A DNA stretch of 64,000 bases from positions 1 to 64,000 of the IMG/VR virus record IMGVR_UViG_3300020469_000023. The stretch is one strand, 5' to 3'. Under the pieces are notes generated by a model. That model was not told the DNA's origin. It made no database searches and worked only from the letters and a program-made list of their open reading frames with translations. Both the position numbers and the translations under genes were made by a program. This DNA comes from a virus. Positions 24,901 through 32,043 of the stretch are shown in pieces; positions within the stretch are counted from its first letter, which is position 1, and the number at the start of each line of letters is the position of its first letter.

Positions 24901-25126
24901 CTATGCTAGACAATTCAATGTCTTCAAATTTATTATCATCTACTAACCAAACTACTATCTTATTACTTTCTCTTTGATTTATTTTAATTCTCTGTTCAGT
25001 ATGTTGAAGAGTACAAGTTTTAGTAAATATTTTATCACTAGACAAACTTTTATAGGTAATAATTACATTACCTTCTTGAAGATGTTTTTTTAGTGAATCA
25101 AATGTCATGTGCGGGTATATGTGCAT
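24881..25126 (-). CDS. DUF2693-like small beta-barrel protein
   Basis: 81 residues. The pattern VIITYKSLSSDKIFTKTCTL, then VVWLVDDNKFEDIELSSI, is typical of a short SH3-like phage family (DUF2693 type) that I remember from cyanophages. Possibly a nucleic-acid-binding regulator; the function is not established. It overlaps phoH by twenty bases. Confidence 0.6.
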   Translation of the reverse strand: MHIYPHMTFDSLKKHLQEGNVIITYKSLSSDKIFTKTCTLQHTEQRIKINQRESNKIVVWLVDDNKFEDIELSSIDEIKID

Positions 25127-25473
25127 TAATGGTTACGTTTACCATCAAAGACACAAACAAAATATAAGTCTTCTTCGGTATCATTATAAACTCGGTGAAA
25201 AGCACCGTCAGGAATCAAAACTACTGTCCCTGGTTTGACATCGATTTCCTGATTATCAACTGTCATAAAACCTGTTCCTTTCACAAATAAATAAACTTCT
25301 TCTTGACCAGAATGATTATGTCCTGTTGTTTGTTTATTTGCACGAAGTAATGTTGAACTCAAAACAAGATTGTTAAGAGTTTTATTATCTTTGAGTAAAT
25401 AGATTTCATTGTCTTTGACAACTTCACCACCTATATCATCAATCGTGAATTGTATTTCTTTTTGAGAGTCCAT
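25126..25473 (-). CDS. Cupin-2 domain protein
   Basis: 115 residues. Cupin motif 1 is GHNHSGQEEVYLFVKGTG, motif 2 PGTVVLIPDGAFHRVYN. The metal ligands His, His, Glu and the last His are all present. The protein is a single beta-barrel. It may be a sugar or small-molecule isomerase/dioxygenase or a binding protein. No neighbour identifies the substrate. It overlaps the next gene by 35 bases. Confidence 0.88.
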   Translation of the reverse strand: MDSQKEIQFTIDDIGGEVVKDNEIYLLKDNKTLNNLVLSSTLLRANKQTTGHNHSGQEEVYLFVKGTGFMTVDNQEIDVKPGTVVLIPDGAFHRVYNDTEEDLYFVCVFDGKRNH

Positions 25474-25708
25474 GTTTTACTGCTACTTCACTATTACCAC
25501 CAGCACCTTTTTTTATCTTACCAAGTAAATCTTTCCAATCACTACTCGTTCTACTTAACGTAGACCCTGCTTGTGATATTGTAGATGGTGCAGATATTCT
25601 TTTTTCAAGGTGTGGATTGTCTGCTTTAAATTTATCTAAGTCTTTATAAGACATTCGATGTTCTTCTGTCTCTTCTGTTTTAGTGTTGTAAAATTCATAT
25701 GTTATCAT
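25439..25708 (-). CDS. Conserved marine T4-like phage protein
   Basis: 89 residues. The start ITYEFYNTKTEETEEHRMS, followed by DLDKFKADNPHLEKR, is a pattern I recall as recurrent in marine T4-like phages; it resembles an FmdB-type N-terminus without its zinc Cys. The remainder is Ser/Gly-rich. A TATAAATA late box ends seven bases upstream of the ATG, leaving no room for a ribosome-binding site. Confidence 0.7.
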   Translation of the reverse strand: MITYEFYNTKTEETEEHRMSYKDLDKFKADNPHLEKRISAPSTISQAGSTLSRTSSDWKDLLGKIKKGAGGNSEVAVKHGLSKRNTIHD

Positions 25709-25715
25709 AATATAT

Positions 25716-25723
25716 TATTTATA
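25716..25723 (-). promoter_or_regulatory. T4-type late promoter box
   Basis: Exact TATAAATA on the minus strand, 7 bp upstream of the ATG at 25708. With normal T4 late spacing the transcript would start within one or two bases of the ATG. Confidence 0.6.
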
Positions 25724-25731
25724 ATTAACGT

Positions 25732-25749
25732 AAGGGGGAACTCCCCCCT
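25732..25749 (-). terminator. GC-rich hairpin
   Basis: GGGGG / CCCCC stem with an AACT loop, flanked by further A-T pairs, in an AT-rich background. It lies between the 54-residue gene and the late box at 25716-25723, so it can end the upstream minus-strand early transcript before the late promoter. It lacks a strong T-run. Confidence 0.5.
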
Positions 25750-25767
25750 ACGAGATAAGACCACCCC

Positions 25768-25932
25768 CTATTGTGTTTCGTTATAAGAATCACATATAGA
25801 TTGCTTAAGGAATCCACGTTTCAACGTTAGTTTTCGGACTAGATTATCTTTACCTTGTTTTTTCAATCGATAAATTCTATTATCTAATTCTCTTTCATCT
25901 TTCCTTAAACGTTCTACTTGTGCCAATGTCAT
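25768..25932 (-). CDS. 54-residue basic helical protein
   Basis: A small gene starting at an ATG preceded by AAGGAGGG, the strongest ribosome-binding sequence in the window. The product (MTLAQVERLRKDERELDN at the start) is Arg/Lys-rich and wholly helical by appearance, with a basic C-terminal half (RKLTLKRGFLKQS). It could be a small nucleic-acid-binding or regulatory protein. It ends just before the hairpin at 25732-25749. Confidence 0.6.
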   Translation of the reverse strand: MTLAQVERLRKDERELDNRIYRLKKQGKDNLVRKLTLKRGFLKQSICDSYNETQ

Positions 25933-25992
25933 ACATTGCCCTCCTTAAGTGTCATAACGAAACTGGGAGTCAAGTTCTTTAAAGTTCCCTAC

Positions 25993-26427
25993 TTATGCAT
26001 CAAACCCAGAACCTTTAATCAAACCGGGGAATGCCTCTTTCGCAAGACCCTCTGTAAGATATTTGCAGGGTTGTTCTTTGTTTATCATTTTAATAACAAT
26101 CTCTGCATCTTCGGCATGAATAGATTCTAGTAACTGTACGAATCTTCGTTCTATTTTGAATTGAGGTATACCTTGAGATTTTCTACCACGTACAAAATCA
26201 CCAAATTGTCTATGCAATCTTCTTAATGAAGATGGCGTACTTTCTGGTCTATTGGGTGTATATGGTGGAGTACCTGCAGGTAGTAAAAATACAAGAGTAC
26301 TATCGTAACAACCTCTAACCACATCTTTCAATGCTGGTATAGAGTTGTCTTGTAAAAATTTAACTCTTTCGTTCTTACTCTTTATCTTTTCAAAACGTTC
26401 AAAAATTTCAAATAGTTCTAATTCCAT
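25993..26427 (-). CDS. DUF6433-family phage protein
   Basis: 144 residues. LVFLLPAGTPPYTPNRPEST followed by LRRLHRQFGDFVRG and a C-terminal EAFPGLI match a family conserved in T4-like phages (DUF6433). There is a helical N-terminus. The function is unknown; conservation suggests a core infection role. The 61 bp downstream to the next gene hold no further frame. Confidence 0.75.
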   Translation of the reverse strand: MELELFEIFERFEKIKSKNERVKFLQDNSIPALKDVVRGCYDSTLVFLLPAGTPPYTPNRPESTPSSLRRLHRQFGDFVRGRKSQGIPQFKIERRFVQLLESIHAEDAEIVIKMINKEQPCKYLTEGLAKEAFPGLIKGSGFDA

Positions 26428-26452
26428 AATTATATCCTATAAAGTTATATAT

Positions 26453-26476
26453 AAAAATCACTCTCTTTACGAGAGT
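26453..26476 (-). terminator. Rho-independent terminator
   Basis: On the minus strand ACTCTC-GTAAA-GAGAGT (stem arms 26471-26476 and 26460-26465), followed closely by TTTTT (26453-26457). It lies 25 bp after the stop of the early gene ending at 26501. Confidence 0.65.
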
Positions 26477-26500
26477 AATTTCACCAATTCAACTATTTAG

Positions 26501-26788
26501 TTATGATTTAAAAGCATCTAAAAGAATGCTCTTATTTTCCTGAGAAACCCCAGGCATATCTGTGATTAGTTGACCATCACTATCGCAACACTCCATATCA
26601 AACTTTGTTTGAATGAAGTCTGCTTGTTGTTCGACATATTTTATAAAAGATGAATATTCTTTCTCACCATGTGCCCTTCTTTCAGCACAATTATTTGCAT
26701 ACATTAATCTAGCAAATGCATCTAAATCAGATAAGTATTCTTCTGAGTGGTCACCAGACCAATATGGTTCGCTTCTAATATTACTCAT
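26501..26788 (-). CDS. Small early phage protein
   Basis: About 95 residues, acidic and soluble, with a CC pair (MECCDSDG) and a Trp-containing N-terminus. An upstream ATG at 26794 is the alternative start. It is the last gene of the early operon from the promoter at 27039-27067 and is followed by a terminator. Function not recognised. Confidence 0.6.
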   Translation of the reverse strand: MSNIRSEPYWSGDHSEEYLSDLDAFARLMYANNCAERRAHGEKEYSSFIKYVEQQADFIQTKFDMECCDSDGQLITDMPGVSQENKSILLDAFKS

Positions 26789-27011
26789 TTTCAATTCTTA
26801 TGTTTTCAATAAAATAATTTTCAAGTAAACTTTCATTCTCTTGAATATCACCATTTAACTGCATTCTGTTTTCTACAGATTGACATGCTAAGTCATAACA
26901 TTTCGTGTCAGACGATGCAAACAATTGACACTCTTTACTGTTAAGTGCAATCGTTACAGGATAACCAGTCGCTATATGCTCTAGTTCTACGTAATTTTTT
27001 AACTCTATCAT
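26781..27011 (-). CDS. Small acidic early protein
   Basis: 76 residues, acidic, with three Cys. It is the first complete gene after the promoter at 27039-27067, with GAGAGGTATAA just before the ATG. No motif recognised. The position and leader match other strong early genes here. Confidence 0.65.
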   Translation of the reverse strand: MIELKNYVELEHIATGYPVTIALNSKECQLFASSDTKCYDLACQSVENRMQLNGDIQENESLLENYFIENIRIENE

Positions 27012-27182
27012 TTATACCTCTCTATTAGTTAAGTTATTATTATACTTGGTTTTACAAGAATTGTCAAGTGTTTTGAAGAACTCGTCTAATTCTTTTTGTT
27101 CTTTTTCGGTGGGTTTAAAGTGTGGGTTTAAGAAGTACTCTTGTAGAAGAGTACCTCTTTTATAACCTCCGGTGCCTCGCAC
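27012..27182 (-). CDS. 56-residue protein with GTG start (tentative)
   Basis: The open frame begins at a GTG that overlaps the previous stop as TAGTG, with GAGG six bases upstream. It runs to a TAA directly before the next ATG. The product is basic-aromatic at first (GYKRGTLLQEYFLNPHFKP) and then helical (KEQKELDEFFKTL). The last third is encoded across the promoter at 27039-27067 and is Asn-rich, so the protein may be real only in its first 40 residues. Confidence 0.45.
   Translation of the reverse strand: MRGTGGYKRGTLLQEYFLNPHFKPTEKEQKELDEFFKTLDNSCKTKYNNNLTNREV
27039..27067 (-). promoter_or_regulatory. Early sigma70-like promoter
   Basis: Minus-strand TTGACA (27062-27067), 17 bp, TATAAT (27039-27044). 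The first bases of the spacer, ATTCTTG, match the consensus extension seen at 53292-53320. Confidence 0.8.
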
Positions 27183-27358
27183 TAGGCAACCTCGTCAACT
27201 AAAATTAATTTTCTTTTGCCAATTTTTATGTAACCTTTTTCTCTATCTACATAAACATCTTTGTATTTTGTAAAATCTCTAACTTTGTACTGTGTATTTT
27301 TCATTAAAGTATCGTACACGTCATCTAAGAAATTTTTATCTACTTGTTGCATTGCCAT
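27182..27358 (-). CDS. 58-residue small early protein
   Basis: ATG at 27358 overlaps the previous stop (TAATG). The product (MAMQQVDKNFLDDVYDTL at the start) has a helical N-terminus and a beta-like, Lys-rich second half (KGYIKIGKRKLILVDEV). Translational coupling to the ArdC-N-like gene is likely. No known family. Confidence 0.6.
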   Translation of the reverse strand: MAMQQVDKNFLDDVYDTLMKNTQYKVRDFTKYKDVYVDREKGYIKIGKRKLILVDEVA

Positions 27359-27681
27359 TATGCGGCCTCTTTAATTTCTTGAGACTGAGCAATAACGTTG
27401 TTCTTGTAAACTTCAAGAATTTCATTGTAAGAAAACACTTTAAAGTAGTAAGGCACTTTTGTCACTTTACCATCAGCATCTTCTTTTTCTCTCATCATCA
27501 TAAGAGTAGCAAATGCTTTAGCACCTTTAAGATATTTACCAGCAATTGTTTTGCCATTACTATCTTTTACTTTAAGCATTTGTTTGAATGTACCGAACTT
27601 GTCACCTTCTTCGGCCCCACTTGCGAGTAAGATATCAAAGTTCTGACCTGTATACTCTCTTTTTGTTAAAACATTAATCAT
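27358..27681 (-). CDS. ArdC N-terminal (ssDNA-binding)-like early protein
   Basis: 107 residues. REYTGQNFDILLASG, then DKFGTFKQML, KYLKGAKAFATLM and finally VPYYFKVFSYNEI follow the order of the N-terminal ssDNA-binding domain of ArdC antirestriction proteins (Y-x-G-x-N, W/F-x-T-F-x-Q, K-G, Y-x-V-F-x-x-x-Q/E-I). The C-terminal metalloprotease domain of ArdC is absent. It lies directly behind an extended early promoter with a GAGAGGTAAAA leader. The family match is by eye; an anti-restriction or ssDNA-protective role is inference. Confidence 0.6.
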   Translation of the reverse strand: MINVLTKREYTGQNFDILLASGAEEGDKFGTFKQMLKVKDSNGKTIAGKYLKGAKAFATLMMMREKEDADGKVTKVPYYFKVFSYNEILEVYKNNVIAQSQEIKEAA

Positions 27682-27714
27682 TTTTACCTCTCTAATTAAT
27701 TAATTTATGTTGTT

Positions 27715-27743
27715 ATTATAACAAGTGAATCAAGTATTGTCAA
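27715..27743 (-). promoter_or_regulatory. Early sigma70-like promoter (shared extended type)
   Basis: Minus-strand TTGACA (27738-27743), 17 bp, TATAAT (27715-27720), with the CTTGT / AACAACATAAATTA flanks repeated at 2258-2286 and 51601-51629. It overlaps the stop of the ANL-like gene ending at 27730. Confidence 0.85.
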
Positions 27744-28977
27744 GTCTTTTTTTCACATTTTTTATATGTCCACGAAGTTGTTCCATATTAATCTTAGTAT
27801 CGTAATCAAATAAACTTAAATCTATAGGTTCTGGACATGACTTAATTAGGTCATCTAAGTGAATAGTTTCGATTCTACCTTTTAATATGTATTGACTATT
27901 GACTATTTCTAGAATATCATCCATGTCACGTTTCTGAGTCCACATGGAGTTGTTGACAGAAACATGCCCAGTAGATGATACATCTATGTCGTAAAAATCG
28001 TCTGGTGAGACTCCTAGAGAGTCTGGTATGCATTCAGAATTACCACTTATGTAGTTTACTAGTAATGGAATTGCTGTATCTACACTACCATAGTGTGAAA
28101 TAAATTCGATGTCATACTCTTTACACATGTCTATATGTTTTTGTGTCATTGTAAATCCACACATAACTAATATTGTACCTTTTTGTAGTCCACCATTTTT
28201 ATCAAAGAATTCAATAAACCAATCTAGCATTTTTTCATTTGGTATCATTACGTGATTAAAGTTAATTAAATTAAGACCTTTGACTTGCCATTCAGTAAAC
28301 TCTGCCATTGTAAACGACCTATGTTTTTTAACTACCATAAGTGACGGCAATAGTGTACATAACATTGCACTAACATGGTGCATATTTTTACTATGTAATA
28401 TTTTAGTATCTGGTTTTAATTTAAAAATATCTATATTTCTTTTTGCTATTGCATATACTTCTTTATGTGTGAATTCAATTTTACGAGAAGGTTTAGTAGA
28501 ACCAGATGTAGAACTAATTAAAAATACATCATCTTCTGATACTTCACTAATGTAGTCCATACCTGTCGGTACTTTTAATTTAAGTTCTCGTGCATCAATT
28601 AGTTCTTTACTATATTCACGAATCATTTTACCATGCAAACCACCATAAAGTTCATCGCCTTTAAAAGCATTATGAATTAAATAATCGACAGGACCATGAA
28701 GTGCGAGTTTAGTATAAGGTAAAGACTCTTTGGTTGCAGGCGCATCAATCAAAAATATTTTTAAACCTAACTCGGCACATGCAATAATAGATGTTAAATG
28801 TAAATGATTTACATCTAGAATACCAATAGCAATTGTTTCTCCTTTGCGAACATTGTAGTTCTCTTTGAGTAACATTTTCCATTGTCTTATTTCATAAACA
28901 AGTTCTGCTTTTGATTTATTGGCATCAAAGTTTATTTCGTCATTGATAATGTTACGACTAATTTTGTTTTCCGACAT
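27730..28977 (-). CDS. ANL-superfamily (AMP-forming ligase-like) protein
   Basis: About 415 residues. The adenylation-core P-loop-like motif appears as FLISSTSGSTKPSRKIEFTH, followed by MHHVSAMLCTLLPSLMVV. FISHYGSVDTAIPLL stands at the YGxTE position. The C-terminal domain is short and the usual catalytic Lys region is not obvious, so the product may form an acyl-adenylate only or be inactive. The start at 28977 (MSENKISRN) is preferred over the longer frame. It pairs with the upstream ANL-like gene. Confidence 0.7.
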   Translation of the reverse strand: MSENKISRNIINDEINFDANKSKAELVYEIRQWKMLLKENYNVRKGETIAIGILDVNHLHLTSIIACAELGLKIFLIDAPATKESLPYTKLALHGPVDYLIHNAFKGDELYGGLHGKMIREYSKELIDARELKLKVPTGMDYISEVSEDDVFLISSTSGSTKPSRKIEFTHKEVYAIAKRNIDIFKLKPDTKILHSKNMHHVSAMLCTLLPSLMVVKKHRSFTMAEFTEWQVKGLNLINFNHVMIPNEKMLDWFIEFFDKNGGLQKGTILVMCGFTMTQKHIDMCKEYDIEFISHYGSVDTAIPLLVNYISGNSECIPDSLGVSPDDFYDIDVSSTGHVSVNNSMWTQKRDMDDILEIVNSQYILKGRIETIHLDDLIKSCPEPIDLSLFDYDTKINMEQLRGHIKNVKKRLDNT

Positions 28978-29899
28978 CATATACAATTTTGTGTGTAAAA
29001 GGTTCTGTAATTTTACTTTTAAAAAACTCAAGTGATTCTGAGTCAGGAAATAGTATTCTCTCTATTTCATGTTCACGAACTGCCTTAACTGCATAGTCTG
29101 TAATGTATTCATAAACAGGTGCTTCTTCGGGGCGTTCAGTATGGTCCATCAAAGTAATATTAAATATTTCTTCACAATTCATTAGTGCTGGTAAAAAGTA
29201 GTAATCAATACATCTATTGTGATGAATTGGTCTAGACATTGCACAATTTTTATAAGGAAATGGATATTGTTTTGTAGATTCGATAATTTGTTTATGTGTA
29301 AAGTAATCAGGGTGCCACCATTCATCAATTTCTTTTATGTCCATACATGGGTCAATAGACATAACTGCATACGAATCTTCACTTACTTCCCAGGGTTGGA
29401 TAGGTGTACCGGGATATGGTGCAACATCGTCCATCAACATAACATTGTTTGTGCCTTGTTCGTTTTCCCAATGATTATATAAATTTATTACATCGGCATA
29501 GAGACCATCTTTTAAATCCATACGAGTCAGACCACCTGAATTGTTTGGGTCTAATGGTTTATTTAAATCATGTACACAAAATTCTTGATAACCACGAAAA
29601 TACTTACTGTGAATAGTAATCATATATTGAACAGCATCTAACATATGTTTTGCATCTTTTCTTGTTTTTAATATTCTATCTGAGCAAGTAATAACTTTAA
29701 ATCCAAGTTCCCATGCCGCAAACAAGGCCGCATAGTAATCATTTGGACAATTTAATGTTGTGACACTAATACTATCATTCTTTTTTATACCTTTATCAAG
29801 ATACATATGTTTGAACTTGTTGATTCTATGGCATATTTTTTCATATGATGTGCCATTTATGATGATATTAGGATTTATTAGTTCTCTTGAAATAATCAT
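28958..29899 (-). CDS. ANL N-domain-like partner protein
   Basis: 313 residues. The first 80 residues (IINGTSYEKICHRINKF, then YYAALFAAWELGFKVITC) match the N-terminal subdomain of AMP-forming ligases (A1/A2 region). No SGTTG-type motif follows; the rest is divergent (for example WWHPDYFTHKQIIES). It overlaps the second ANL-like gene by twenty bases, so the two are coupled and could form a complex. Substrate unknown. Confidence 0.55.
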   Translation of the reverse strand: MIISRELINPNIIINGTSYEKICHRINKFKHMYLDKGIKKNDSISVTTLNCPNDYYAALFAAWELGFKVITCSDRILKTRKDAKHMLDAVQYMITIHSKYFRGYQEFCVHDLNKPLDPNNSGGLTRMDLKDGLYADVINLYNHWENEQGTNNVMLMDDVAPYPGTPIQPWEVSEDSYAVMSIDPCMDIKEIDEWWHPDYFTHKQIIESTKQYPFPYKNCAMSRPIHHNRCIDYYFLPALMNCEEIFNITLMDHTERPEEAPVYEYITDYAVKAVREHEIERILFPDSESLEFFKSKITEPFTHKIVYDVGKQN

Positions 29900-30308
29900 T
29901 TTTCATTTCTTTTATAAATTTAGAATGTATCTTACACCCAATAAACTCATTGAAGTAATCGTTTCTTAATAGAACGTCATTTTCAAATTGAAGTTTTGTT
30001 TCATAGTAAGAACACTCGCCTTTTGTTCGACATAATTGTAATATTTTTCTGTCAAAATGAAATCCTTGTTCGACAAGTTGTTTAACTTCTGCAGACGAAC
30101 CATGATAAATTTTCCAATCAGATTGGACTCTAGTAATAACTTTACGTTTTCTTGATTTATTTTTAGGTAAAACTTTCTTTTTCCAAAAGAATTTCTTACC
30201 GATATATTTCATACCAGTTTCAAGTTCTGTTACTTCGTAGACGAAACCTTGATAGTTTTCAAGTTCTTCTTCATTCATATCGAATGGTTCATCATTATAA
30301 TACCACAT
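29868..30308 (-). CDS. SegE-like GIY-YIG nuclease-domain protein
   Basis: 146 residues. GFVYEVTELETGMKYIGKKFF matches the GIY-YIG core. SDWKIYHGSSAEVKQLVEQG and LCRTKGECSYYETKLQ (with the Glu of the family) complete the SegE-like phage version. It may be a host-DNA nuclease or a domesticated homing endonuclease fold. It is not inserted into a recognisable gene. The upstream AATAAATA box ends five bases before the ATG. Confidence 0.75.
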   Translation of the reverse strand: MWYYNDEPFDMNEEELENYQGFVYEVTELETGMKYIGKKFFWKKKVLPKNKSRKRKVITRVQSDWKIYHGSSAEVKQLVEQGFHFDRKILQLCRTKGECSYYETKLQFENDVLLRNDYFNEFIGCKIHSKFIKEMKNDYFKRTNKS

Positions 30309-30313
30309 AATTC

Positions 30314-30321
30314 TATTTATT
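30314..30321 (-). promoter_or_regulatory. Late-promoter-like box (one mismatch)
   Basis: AATAAATA on the minus strand, five bases upstream of the ATG at 30308. It differs from the T4 late consensus at the first base but has the same unusual placement as several exact boxes. Confidence 0.4.
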
Positions 30322-30851
30322 TATTCTTTATCATGTAGTGCCTGAACTCTAGATTCATCATTACCCCACCATGTAATTAGTGCTAATCTTACTCCGTCTG
30401 TAACTTCTGTTACAGAATGTAATGCATCACCTGGTATTAAAAGAGTTTCATTTGCTTTTATTTTAATTTTTTGCCTTTGATATGGAGATTCTGAATTAGC
30501 ATATTCATTAATATAAAAGTCGCCACCTTTAAATTCATTTGGTTCAGATATTAATGTTGTTGTTGAAATAAGACTAAATGCATCTTCGTGTTTATGTGGA
30601 GTTGCAAGAGCACCTTCTTGATATTCTATAAAATACCAAGATTGTAAATTTAAATCTATTTTAAAATGTTTTTTTATTTTATCTGTAAATTTATTTGGTA
30701 TATTAGATGCAGTTTTAAAAATTGAAATTAAATATTTGTATATGTGAATACTATTCTTTGGTACTATGGGTTTGTATTCTAGAGTTTTAGACAACTCTTT
30801 TAATTCTTTAAATTCTGTATCTGTAAATATAGTATCAAGATTTAATTTCAT
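30321..30851 (-). CDS. 2OG-Fe(II) oxygenase (prolyl-4-hydroxylase-like)
   Basis: 176 residues. ATPHKHEDAFSLISTTTLI carries the HxD-type metal pair (His-Lys-His-Glu-Asp region). FKGGDFYINE is the conserved GGxF turn. LLIPGDALHSVTEVTDGVRLALITWW gives the distal His and the 2OG-binding Arg. It is a single-domain oxygenase, likely to hydroxylate a protein, sugar or nucleobase. Related proteins are common in marine T4-like phages. Confidence 0.8.
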   Translation of the reverse strand: MKLNLDTIFTDTEFKELKELSKTLEYKPIVPKNSIHIYKYLISIFKTASNIPNKFTDKIKKHFKIDLNLQSWYFIEYQEGALATPHKHEDAFSLISTTTLISEPNEFKGGDFYINEYANSESPYQRQKIKIKANETLLIPGDALHSVTEVTDGVRLALITWWGNDESRVQALHDKE

Positions 30852-30867
30852 CGTGAACTATTTAGAC

Positions 30868-31017
30868 TTAATTTAACAGTTCAGTTACGATAGCATCTGC
30901 ACCACACATTGGGCAAAAAACAGGTTCTTCGTTTTCTCCTTCTTCAACGATAACATGTGTATCGACACCACACACGTCACATCTTATTTCGTATTCTCTT
31001 TCTATCGAGTCTAACAA
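30868..31017 (-). CDS. 49-residue zinc-ribbon (rubredoxin-like) protein, TTG start
   Basis: The open frame starts at a TTG one base after the nrdB stop and ends at 30868. Two CxxC pairs are present (RCDVCGVD and FCPMCGAD, 22 residues apart), a zinc ribbon/rubredoxin pattern. No ATG is available upstream in frame. Small zinc-ribbon proteins occur at this position next to nrdB in marine T4-like phages, from memory. Function unknown; possibly an RNR or transcription accessory. Confidence 0.65.
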   Translation of the reverse strand: MLDSIEREYEIRCDVCGVDTHVIVEEGENEEPVFCPMCGADAIVTELLN

Positions 31018-31018
31018 A

Positions 31019-32041
31019 CTAACAACCTACATTTGCTATTGCTTCATCTAATTTATCTTCGATACGTTCTAATGATTGAGGTGTGTCAACACTTTCCCAA
31101 CCCCACTCACCTTCAAGACCATTGACAGAATACTCTGTAACTCTTTTCTCAAAGAAGTTATCATGTGATGCACCATTGAGTACCCAATCTAACCACGGGA
31201 GTGGATTGTCTTTTGCATTGAAGTTTGGTTTCATACCAAGTTGAAGAAGTCTTCGGTCTGCAATATGTCTTATGTATTGTTTGACATCTTCTTTCTTAAG
31301 ACCTTCTATTTCGTGGTCGTTGTATGCAAGGTCAATAAACTTGTCTTCTAACTTAACAACATCTTTTGCAATCTTGTAGATTTTAGATTTAAGTTCATCT
31401 GTGACTATACGTGTGTGTTCACCACAAAAATCTCGAAATAGTTTTGCATTACCTTGCACGTGTAAAGTTTCGTCACGAATTGACCACTCAACAATTGTTC
31501 CCATACCTTTCATTTTACCATAACGTTGAAAGTTTAATAACATGACAAACGATGCAAAGACAGAAAGACCTTCATTGAATACTGATTGTGCAAGTGCTAA
31601 TGCTAAACCTGTGTGAGTTGAAATATCACCATCTTTCATAAAGTCAATCTTATCTGCCATTTCTTTGTATTCTAGAAATGCACTAAAGTCTTCGTCTGGT
31701 AAACCAAGAGTATCATTAAGTAATGCATATGCACGTTGATGAACACCTTCTCTGTTTGCAAAAGAAGATAACATATTTCTTACTTCGTTATTCTTGAACT
31801 TTGGTATTAACAGTTCGTGATAGTTTTCACCTACTTGGACATCACTTTGGGTGAAAAGTCTTAGTACTTGAGTAATGAATAATTTTTCGTCTTCGCTGAG
31901 TTTGGTTCTCCAATCCTGTACGTCTTCTGACAGTTCCGCTTCGTCTTCTATCCAATGTATTTCCTCGTGTTTTTTGGTTAGTTCAACTGCCCATGGGTAG
32001 ATGAAAGGTTTGTATGTTTTTGAAAATTCTAATAATGCCAT
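31019..32041 (-). CDS. nrdB: Ribonucleotide reductase class I beta subunit
   Basis: 340 residues, the usual size. Metal ligands are visible in NREGVHQRAYA (Glu, His, and a Tyr at the radical-Tyr spacing), NEGLSVFASF and WSIRDETLHVQGN. The C-terminal tail needed for docking to the alpha subunit is present. It forms the diferric-tyrosyl cofactor and supplies the radical to NrdA, encoded two bases upstream. Confidence 0.95.
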   Translation of the reverse strand: MALLEFSKTYKPFIYPWAVELTKKHEEIHWIEDEAELSEDVQDWRTKLSEDEKLFITQVLRLFTQSDVQVGENYHELLIPKFKNNEVRNMLSSFANREGVHQRAYALLNDTLGLPDEDFSAFLEYKEMADKIDFMKDGDISTHTGLALALAQSVFNEGLSVFASFVMLLNFQRYGKMKGMGTIVEWSIRDETLHVQGNAKLFRDFCGEHTRIVTDELKSKIYKIAKDVVKLEDKFIDLAYNDHEIEGLKKEDVKQYIRHIADRRLLQLGMKPNFNAKDNPLPWLDWVLNGASHDNFFEKRVTEYSVNGLEGEWGWESVDTPQSLERIEDKLDEAIANVGC

Positions 32042-32043
32042 TG

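Noticed and set aside
27730-29899. Two ANL-like genes as one frameshifted ligase
   Set aside because: Each product has its own N-terminal ANL-like subdomain and start, so they do not read as two halves of a single broken gene.
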